Below, piece by piece: positions 58,246 to 64,000 of a stretch of 64,000 nt of DNA. The stretch is taken from NCBI RefSeq assembly GCF_001886735.1, contig NZ_CP018076.1, positions 372,001 through 436,000 on the forward strand, in the 5' to 3' direction. The notes beneath the pieces are model-generated. The model was not told the origin of the DNA, made no database searches, and saw only the letters and a program-made list of their open reading frames with translations. The position numbers were made by a program, and so were the translations under genes. The DNA comes from Sulfitobacter alexandrii. Its GTDB lineage: Bacteria > Pseudomonadota > Alphaproteobacteria > Rhodobacterales > Rhodobacteraceae. Position 1 is the first letter of the stretch. Every line of letters starts with the position of its first letter.

Positions 58246-60071
58246 TTCCGGGCGTCCGGCTTGGGCTTCGGCTTGCGCTTGAACGATCCCTTGATGTTGC
58301 CCATCAGGTCCGGCTTGTACCCTTGGCTGCGCATGATCAGGTACTGCTGCGTAAAGGTGATCGTGTTGTTCGCGATCCAGTAGACCACCAGCCCGCTGGC
58401 AAAGCTGCCCAGCATGAACATGAAGACCCAGGGCATCCAGGCAAAGATCATCTGTTGCGTCGGATCTGTGGGCGCCGGGTTCAGCTTCTGCTGGAGCCAC
58501 ATCGAGATGCCCAGCAGCAGCGGCAGGATCCCGATGAAGATCAGCGCCATGATCGTGCCAGCCTCGGGGGGCGCCCAGGGCAGCAAGCCGTAGAGGTTGA
58601 ACAACGACGTCGGGTCAGGCGCGCTGAGATCCTGGAAGGGGCCGAAGAAGGGGGCGTGCCTCAGTTCGATCGTGACGAAGATCACCTTGTAGAGGGAGAA
58701 GAAGATCGGGATCTGCAGCAGGATCGGCAGGCAGCCCGCCGCCGGGTTCACCTTTTCCTTGCGGTACAGTTCCATCATGCCTTGCTGCATCTTCTGCCGG
58801 TCGTCGCCCGCGTCCTTCTTGAGCTTCTCCATCTGCGGCTGAAGCTCTTTCATCTTGGCCATGGAGACGTAGGACTTGTAGGCGAGCGGGAACAGGATCG
58901 CCTTGATCAGCAGGGTCAGACCGATGATCGCGATACCCATGTTGCCGATCAGCTTGTTCAGCTCGTGCAGCAGCCAGAAAATCGGCTTGGTCAGGAAGAA
59001 GAACCAGCCCCAGTCGATGCTGTCGATGAATTTCGGCACACCCGCGTCCTCGTAGGCGCGCAACGTGGCCCATTCCTTGGCCCCGGCGAAAAGCTGTGTC
59101 GTCATGCTGGCCTGGCCGCCGGCTGCCACGGTCTGTGTGGGCTGGCGGGTGATGGCGCGGTAGACGTCCGTACGCGCGTCGTAGGTCAGCGCCTCGTCGA
59201 ACGGCTGGCCCTGATCGGGGATCAGGATCGCCTGCCAGAAGTGGTCGGTGAACCCGACCCAGCCGGTCGTCACGCCTTCCTTGACGATCGCCTGGCGACC
59301 CCAGCGCGCGTTGGTTTCCGCCTCGGCGATGTTGTCCCAGTCGGTCTCGACCAGTTCTCCGTCGGAGATGGAAACCGCGCCTTCGTGAAGGATGAAGAAG
59401 TTCTCGAGGTCGTCGGGCTGGGTATGGTGGACGATCATCCCGTAGGGAGCGAGGTTCACCGGTCCTTCGGCGTTGTTGACCACGCTCTGACCGAGAGTGA
59501 ACATGTAGTTGTCATCGACCGAGATCGTGCGTGTGAAGACCTGCCCGGCCCCGTTGTCCCACGTCAGGGTCACCGGGGAATCCACACCCAGGGTATCGCC
59601 TTCGCTGAGGGTCCATTCGGTGTCCGGGCCCGGTACGGCGGCGGGATCGAGCCCGCTGCCGGCGGCCCAGCCCTGCAGGGCGTAGTAGGCATCGTTCGTA
59701 CCCTGCGGAGACAGCAGCGTGACGATCGGCGCATCGTCTTCGAGCGTCGTCCGGTAGTCCTTGAGCTTCAGGTCGTCGACCCGCCCGCCGATCAGCGAGA
59801 TGGATCCGGTCAGGCGCGGTGTTTCGATGTTTACTCGCGGCGCGTCGGCCAGCGACACGGTGGCGCCGGAATCGCCGCTGTCCGTGACCGGTGCGGTCGC
59901 CGTATCCGCCGGTGCGACGGGCGGGGCTCCTTCGGTGGACTGCTGGGTCGTCGGCGCGGTGCCGTCCGCGGCGGTCTCGGGTTCGGGCGGTGGGAACAGG
60001 ACGAACCATGCAAGGATCACGATAAAGCTGAGCGCTGTCGCGAGAATGAGATTCTTGTTCTGTTCGTCCAT
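58242..60071 (-). CDS. yidC: Membrane protein insertase YidC
   Basis: 609 residues from the ATG at 60071 (AAGGTGG upstream). N-terminal anchor (about 7-27), large periplasmic domain, then the five-helix core with GNMGIAIIGLTLLIKAILFPLAYKSYVSMAKMKELQPQME. Inserts and folds membrane proteins with or without SecYEG. Starts the minus-strand yidC-MOSC-engB-argB run. Confidence 0.96.
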   Translation of the reverse strand: MDEQNKNLILATALSFIVILAWFVLFPPPEPETAADGTAPTTQQSTEGAPPVAPADTATAPVTDSGDSGATVSLADAPRVNIETPRLTGSISLIGGRVDDLKLKDYRTTLEDDAPIVTLLSPQGTNDAYYALQGWAAGSGLDPAAVPGPDTEWTLSEGDTLGVDSPVTLTWDNGAGQVFTRTISVDDNYMFTLGQSVVNNAEGPVNLAPYGMIVHHTQPDDLENFFILHEGAVSISDGELVETDWDNIAEAETNARWGRQAIVKEGVTTGWVGFTDHFWQAILIPDQGQPFDEALTYDARTDVYRAITRQPTQTVAAGGQASMTTQLFAGAKEWATLRAYEDAGVPKFIDSIDWGWFFFLTKPIFWLLHELNKLIGNMGIAIIGLTLLIKAILFPLAYKSYVSMAKMKELQPQMEKLKKDAGDDRQKMQQGMMELYRKEKVNPAAGCLPILLQIPIFFSLYKVIFVTIELRHAPFFGPFQDLSAPDPTSLFNLYGLLPWAPPEAGTIMALIFIGILPLLLGISMWLQQKLNPAPTDPTQQMIFAWMPWVFMFMLGSFASGLVVYWIANNTITFTQQYLIMRSQGYKPDLMGNIKGSFKRKPKPKPDARK

Positions 60072-60231
60072 GGGGACCGCCACCTTCGGGATGCTTTCGA
60101 TCTGGGTGGGTTGAACAGAGTTGAGGCCATGAGGTCAAGCGGATTCGGGGAAATCCGCGGGCCTGCGCGGTGATCCGACGCAGCCCGCGTCGGCCCGCTG
60201 CGCAGGGTTGCGGGCCGCCCGCGGAAGCGGC

Positions 60232-61770
60232 TCAGTGGCGTTTGCCATCCATGATCCGCGGCGTGTCCTCGAGCTTGGCGGCATGGCGCTTGACCCAGTC
60301 GATCGTCTGGTCGAACGGCATGGGCCGTCCGATGCCGTAGCCTTGCACATGGTCGCAGCCCAGTTGCGCCAGAAGGACGTGTTCGCCCACGGTCTCGACC
60401 CCCTCGGCCAGGGTTTCCACCTCGAGCCTTTCGGCCATGGTCAGGATCGCGCTGATCATGCGCTGTTGCTCGGGGTCGCGATCGGCCTTCATGACAAAGG
60501 ATCGGTCGATCTTGATCCGGCTGACCGACAGCCTCCGGATCGCGGTGATCGCGGCATGGCCGGTGCCGAAATCGTCGAGATCGATGCGGCACCCCATCGC
60601 CCCCAGTGCATTCAGGTTGCGTGCGATGACGTCGTCGGTGATGCCGGCCACGACGGTTTCCAGCACCTCCACCGCCAGGCGCTCAGGCGACAGGTCGAAA
60701 CGGTCCAGTTCCCATTTCACCTTTTCGTTCAGCTTCGGGTTGCGCAGCTCCGCGCCGGTGAAATTGACGCCCACCTGCGGCACGTTCAGGCCTGCACCGT
60801 CCCAGGCCTTGAGCGCGGCAAAGGTGTGATACATGATCACTTCGGTCAACCGGTCCAGCAGGCCGGCCCCCTCTATCGCGGGGAGGAAATCCTGCGGCAG
60901 CAGGATGCCCCGGCGCGGATGGTGCCAGCGTGCCAGCGCTTCGAAACCGGTAATCTCGCCCGTGTCGGTGGAGATCTGGGGCTGGAACCACGGCCGGATC
61001 TCTCCGGCCTCGAGCGCCCGTGCGACGTCTTCCCGTATTTCGTCGCGGGTTTCGATCGCGATGCGCATCTGGTCGGAAAAGGCGCGGATCGCCGATGGTC
61101 CCCGGTTCTGCGCTTCGCGCAGGGCGATCAGGGCACCGCGCATCCAGTCCTCTGGCCCGCTGCCCGGCGCGCGGGAAAGTTGGCAGAATCCGATGCTGGC
61201 GGAGACATAGACATTGATCCCGTCCACGGCGACCGGTTCCTCGATCGCCGTCTGCAATCGCGCGGCGAGTTGAATGCAGGTTTCGAGGTCGAGGTGCTCT
61301 ACCGGGCCGGTACAGACCCCGAAACGGGTATCGCCCAATTGCGCCACCGCGTCCGCATTGCGCAAGACGGCCAGCAGCCGCTCCCCGGTGCGGCGGATCA
61401 CGGTGTCGGCGGCCGCCTGTCCGTAGCGGTCCGACAGCGCCTCGAAACTGTCTAGGGCAAGGACATAGGTGACGGCATGCCTGGTTTCGGCCCGGGCGCG
61501 GGACAGGTGATCGGCGACCGCATCGGCAAAGGCGGCCCGGTCGAGGACGTTCTTCTTTTTCTTGTCGGACGCAGCCGACCGCAACCGCCGACCGAGGCAC
61601 AGGTACAGGACCGGCAACGTCAGGCAGAACGCTGTCAGCCCGGCTTCACCTGCCGTGACATAGATGCCGAGCGTCAGCGCGGGCAGGACCAGCAGCCAAC
61701 CCGGCCCGTCCAGGACCGACGCCAATCGCGATTGCCAGGTCTCAAGTCGCCCAACCGCATTGCGCGCCAT
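60232..61770 (-). CDS. Membrane GGDEF/EAL protein; degenerate GGDEF, intact EAL motifs
   Basis: 512 residues. Two hydrophobic helices near the N-terminus (about 24-60), a GGDEF-type domain (about 80-225) in which the signature reads LGDTRF, so cyclase activity is unlikely, then an EAL domain (about 250-500) with intact FEALARW, NFTGAELRN, DDFGTGHAAI, KIDRSF, EGVET and QGYGIG motifs. Predicted c-di-GMP phosphodiesterase, possibly GTP-regulated through the degenerate domain. Divergent from nothing on its strand; downstream of ttcA. Confidence 0.9.
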   Translation of the reverse strand: MARNAVGRLETWQSRLASVLDGPGWLLVLPALTLGIYVTAGEAGLTAFCLTLPVLYLCLGRRLRSAASDKKKKNVLDRAAFADAVADHLSRARAETRHAVTYVLALDSFEALSDRYGQAAADTVIRRTGERLLAVLRNADAVAQLGDTRFGVCTGPVEHLDLETCIQLAARLQTAIEEPVAVDGINVYVSASIGFCQLSRAPGSGPEDWMRGALIALREAQNRGPSAIRAFSDQMRIAIETRDEIREDVARALEAGEIRPWFQPQISTDTGEITGFEALARWHHPRRGILLPQDFLPAIEGAGLLDRLTEVIMYHTFAALKAWDGAGLNVPQVGVNFTGAELRNPKLNEKVKWELDRFDLSPERLAVEVLETVVAGITDDVIARNLNALGAMGCRIDLDDFGTGHAAITAIRRLSVSRIKIDRSFVMKADRDPEQQRMISAILTMAERLEVETLAEGVETVGEHVLLAQLGCDHVQGYGIGRPMPFDQTIDWVKRHAAKLEDTPRIMDGKRH

Positions 61771-61870
61771 CTGTGATCCTCCGCCGTTGGTGGGTTTCGC
61801 ACGGTCGCGAGATACCTACCCCGCCCGGCATCAGGCGAGCGTTAACAGGACCGGGAAAAACGGCGGATTT

Positions 61871-62752
61871 TTAGGTAAAATTCTTCGGATTCAGGGAAAG
61901 CCCGGCGAAATCGAAGAGCTTTGGATCCAGAAGATGCGACGGCCGGGCGTTCATCAGCGCCCTGAACATCACCTGCCGCCGACCGGGGCTGTTGCGTTCC
62001 CAACCGTCGAGGATCTGCTTGACCTGCTGGCGCTGAAGCCCGTCCTGCGACCCGCAGAGATCGCATGGGATGATCGGATAGTTCATTGCGGCACTGAATT
62101 TCTCGCAGTCCGCTTCCGCCACGTGCGCAAGGGGGCGGTACACGAAAAGGTCGCCTTCCTCGTTCACCAGCTTGGGCGGCATGGTCGCCAGCCGTCCGCC
62201 GTGGAACAGGTTCATGAAGAAGGTTTCGAGGATGTCGTCACGGTGGTGCCCCAGGACGACGGCGGAACATCCTTCCTCCCGGGCGATCCGGTAAAGGTGC
62301 CCGCGCCGAAGCCGCGAACACAAGGCGCAGAAGGTGCGGTTTGCCGGCACCTTGTCCATCACGATGGAGTAGGTGTCCTGGTACTCGATCCGGTGGGGCA
62401 CGCCCATCTTTTCAAGGAAAGCGGGCAGGACCGTCGCCGGAAAGCCGGGCTGCCCCTGATCGAGGTTGCAGGCCAGGATGTCGACGGGAAGCAGCCCGCG
62501 CCACTGCAATTCGTGCAGGACCGCAAGCAGGGTGTAGCTGTCCTTGCCGCCCGACAGGCACACCAGCCAGCGCGCGCGGGGGGCGTCCGGGTCATGCGCA
62601 TCGGGGGCGATCATGCCGTACTGCTCGATGGCCTCCCTTGTCGCGCGCACGATCCGCTTGCGGAGCTTCTTGAACTCCGTCGTCTGCGGTGCGCCCTGGA
62701 ACAGCGCGTGGATTTTTTCGGGTTGGTCGAGCATGCCGTCGCAGTAGTCCAT
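61871..62752 (-). CDS. ttcA: tRNA 2-thiocytidine biosynthesis protein TtcA
   Basis: 293 residues from the ATG at 62752 (62734 also possible). PP-loop [11 protein letters not shown] and the paired CxxC sites CALC and CDLC that hold the Fe-S cluster; [15 protein letters not shown] is typical. Thiolates C32 of tRNA. The longer open frame reaches into the divergent hydrolase promoter and is not used. Confidence 0.93.
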   Translation of the reverse strand: MDYCDGMLDQPEKIHALFQGAPQTTEFKKLRKRIVRATREAIEQYGMIAPDAHDPDAPRARWLVCLSGGKDSYTLLAVLHELQWRGLLPVDILACNLDQGQPGFPATVLPAFLEKMGVPHRIEYQDTYSIVMDKVPANRTFCALCSRLRRGHLYRIAREEGCSAVVLGHHRDDILETFFMNLFHGGRLATMPPKLVNEEGDLFVYRPLAHVAEADCEKFSAAMNYPIIPCDLCGSQDGLQRQQVKQILDGWERNSPGRRQVMFRALMNARPSHLLDPKLFDFAGLSLNPKNFT

Positions 62753-62867
62753 TGCCCCGCCCCGATCAAGGACGCGATGCAGGGCGCCCGATAGCTTTCG
62801 CGCGAAACGCGCATGCGTGCTATCCTGCCGGGATATTACCGACCCCATTTGAAAAGGAATTTGACCC

Positions 62868-63770
62868 ATGAGGCTCTTTGCGACGCGGCGCACCTACAAT
62901 GCGCAAACCCACCGTTTCACCAACAACGCGGCCGCGCTCACGCGGTATGTCATGATGAACGAGACCGCCGGGCCGGTCGGCAGGGGCGGCATCATCTCTC
63001 GCGAGGACTGGCACCGCGAAGTGCTGCGCGCCGCGGACAGCCGGGAGATCCTGTTCTACGTGCACGGGTTCAATACCTCGCAGACGACGATGCTGGATCG
63101 GCAGGCCGCACTGGAGCGGGGGGTGCGCCGCCACGGATTCCGGGGTGCGGTGGTGGGGTTCGACTGGCCGAGCGATGGCAATGTGCTGGCCTACGATTCG
63201 GACCGTACCGATGCAAAGAAGGTCGCCCCCTACCTGGTCACTGAGGTGATCGGGCTGTTTCTCAACGAGACGCCCCGGTTCAAGATGCATGTCCTGGCCC
63301 ATTCGATGGGGGCCTACCTCGCCCTGCGCGGGTTCTCGGGTGTCGGCGACGCGCCCGGCGCGCGTAAATGGGGCGTGGATCAGGTGGTGTTCGCCGCGGC
63401 TGACATCGACACGGAGTGGATGCGGCAGGGGGCGTGGGGGAGCCTCGTGATGGCGCGTCGGGCCAGCAGGCTCACCAACTATTACAACAACAATGACGCG
63501 GTGCTGCAGCTTTCCGGCGATTTCATCAACGGCGGGCGCCGGCGCGCGGGCCGAAAAGGGCTGCCCGATCTCGTCGCAACTGACCAGGTCGACGTGGATG
63601 CGACGCGACGGTATGCGGCCTTTCCGCAGAAAGGGGCGCAGATCTCGCACCGGTTCTATTTCGATGACGATACCTTCTTTCGCGATGTTGCCCTGACTGT
63701 GGCCGGGACGGCGGCGCAGGCGATGCCGACACGACAGATCACCGACGGTGACGCCGTGCTCATGTCGTGA
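62868..63770 (+). CDS. Alpha/beta hydrolase (DUF900 family)
   Basis: 300 residues. [17 protein letters not shown] (oxyanion-hole region), the nucleophile elbow [10 protein letters not shown] with the active Ser, and a late Asp/His region. DUF900 proteins are predicted serine hydrolases of unknown substrate. Divergent from ttcA (115-bp gap). Confidence 0.85.
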   Translation: MRLFATRRTYNAQTHRFTNNAAALTRYVMMNETAGPVGRGGIISREDWHREVLRAADSREILFYVHGFNTSQTTMLDRQAALERGVRRHGFRGAVVGFDWPSDGNVLAYDSDRTDAKKVAPYLVTEVIGLFLNETPRFKMHVLAHSMGAYLALRGFSGVGDAPGARKWGVDQVVFAAADIDTEWMRQGAWGSLVMARRASRLTNYYNNNDAVLQLSGDFINGGRRRAGRKGLPDLVATDQVDVDATRRYAAFPQKGAQISHRFYFDDDTFFRDVALTVAGTAAQAMPTRQITDGDAVLMS

Positions 63771-63798
63771 CCGGGTGTCTGCCGTGGGGCCGGCGGCC

Positions 63799-64000
63799 TC
63801 ACTTCGGCGGCACGGGATCGTAGCCGCTGCCGCCCAACGGATGACATCGGCCGATCCGGCGCATCGCCAGCCAACCGCCCCTGAGACCGCCGTGAGTCCT
63901 GAGCGCTTCGAGCGCGTAGGCGCTGCAGGTCGGCTGGTAGCGGCAGTTGAAGCCGACCCAGGGGCTGAAGACCAGCCGGTAGCCCCTGACCGGCAGGGAC
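63799..64000 (-). CDS. yidD: Membrane protein insertion efficiency factor YidD (5' partial)
   Basis: The 66 codons visible on the minus strand read [20 protein letters not shown], then [32 protein letters not shown] and stop. The Cys pattern and the [12 protein letters not shown] end are diagnostic of YidD. The start lies beyond the window. Here yidD is downstream of neighbours on the other side of ttcA rather than directly beside yidC. Confidence 0.9.
   Translation of the reverse strand, partial: SLPVRGYRLVFSPWVGFNCRYQPTCSAYALEALRTHGGLRGGWLAMRRIGRCHPLGGSGYDPVPPK

Noticed and set aside
58239..60173. 644-codon frame antisense to yidC
   Set aside because: yidC motifs are clear on the minus strand; the plus frame is a shadow.

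Overview
The window is a GC-rich alphaproteobacterial chromosome segment. Gene content and order point to the Rhodobacteraceae, probably the Roseobacter group: secE-nusG-rplKA-rplJL-rpoBC followed by the str operon, a short-LID adenylate kinase after secY, an ATP12 F1-ATPase chaperone, an Aap-type general amino acid ABC transporter, and a yidC-MOSC-engB-argB cluster. This assignment rests on recognising protein families, not on a search. I saw no rRNA, tRNA, CRISPR array or insertion sequence.

Layout. 1-16.2 kb: secE, nusG, a helical unknown gene coupled to nusG, rplKA, a glycosyltransferase, rplJL, rpoB and rpoC, ending in a strong terminator, then an EamA transporter. 16.2-21.8 kb: a minus-strand glycosyltransferase, then rpsL-rpsG-fusA-tuf. 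22.0-31.2 kb: the first half of the S10 operon (rpsJ, rplC, rplD, rplW, rplB, rpsS, rplV, rpsC, rplP) lies on the MINUS strand, flanked by a Doc-type toxin pair on one side and by a secreted protein, a membrane coiled-coil protein with an acidic tail, and a 2-oxoglutarate oxygenase on the other. 31.3-35.7 kb: rpmC to rpmD return to the plus strand. 35.8-38.9 kb: an aldehyde dehydrogenase (frameshifted), a LysR regulator and a methyltransferase separate rpmD from rplO. 39.1-44.4 kb: rplO, secY, adk, rpsM, rpsK, rpoA, rplQ. 44.5-50.1 kb: periplasmic Deg protease, rarA, and an overlapping crcB-rluC-HAD-ATP12 run. 50.3-54.8 kb: aapJQMP, with aapM frameshifted. 54.8-60.1 kb (minus): yidC, MOSC, engB, argB, a QueG-like ferredoxin protein and a SixA phosphatase. 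60.2-64 kb: a GGDEF/EAL protein, ttcA, a DUF900 hydrolase and a partial yidD.

How the parts work together. Most of the window makes the machinery of transcription and translation. The usual long r-protein superoperon is cut into several transcription units. Nine sigma-70-like promoter candidates, all with exactly 17-bp spacers, precede secE, rplK, rplJ, rpsL, rplB, rpsJ, rpmC, rplO and rpsM. Hairpin terminators follow rplA, rpoC, tuf, rplW, rplP, rpmD and rplQ. Paired stem-loops without T-tracts sit inside several operons (rpoB/rpoC, rpsL/rpsG, rplR/rpsE, rpoA/rplQ). The most unusual points are the inverted S10 half-operon with accessory genes on both flanks, the same-frame antitoxin-stop-toxin arrangement, the oxygenase and acidic-tail protein inside the ribosomal cluster, and two genes broken at runs of six G that one added G would repair in each case.
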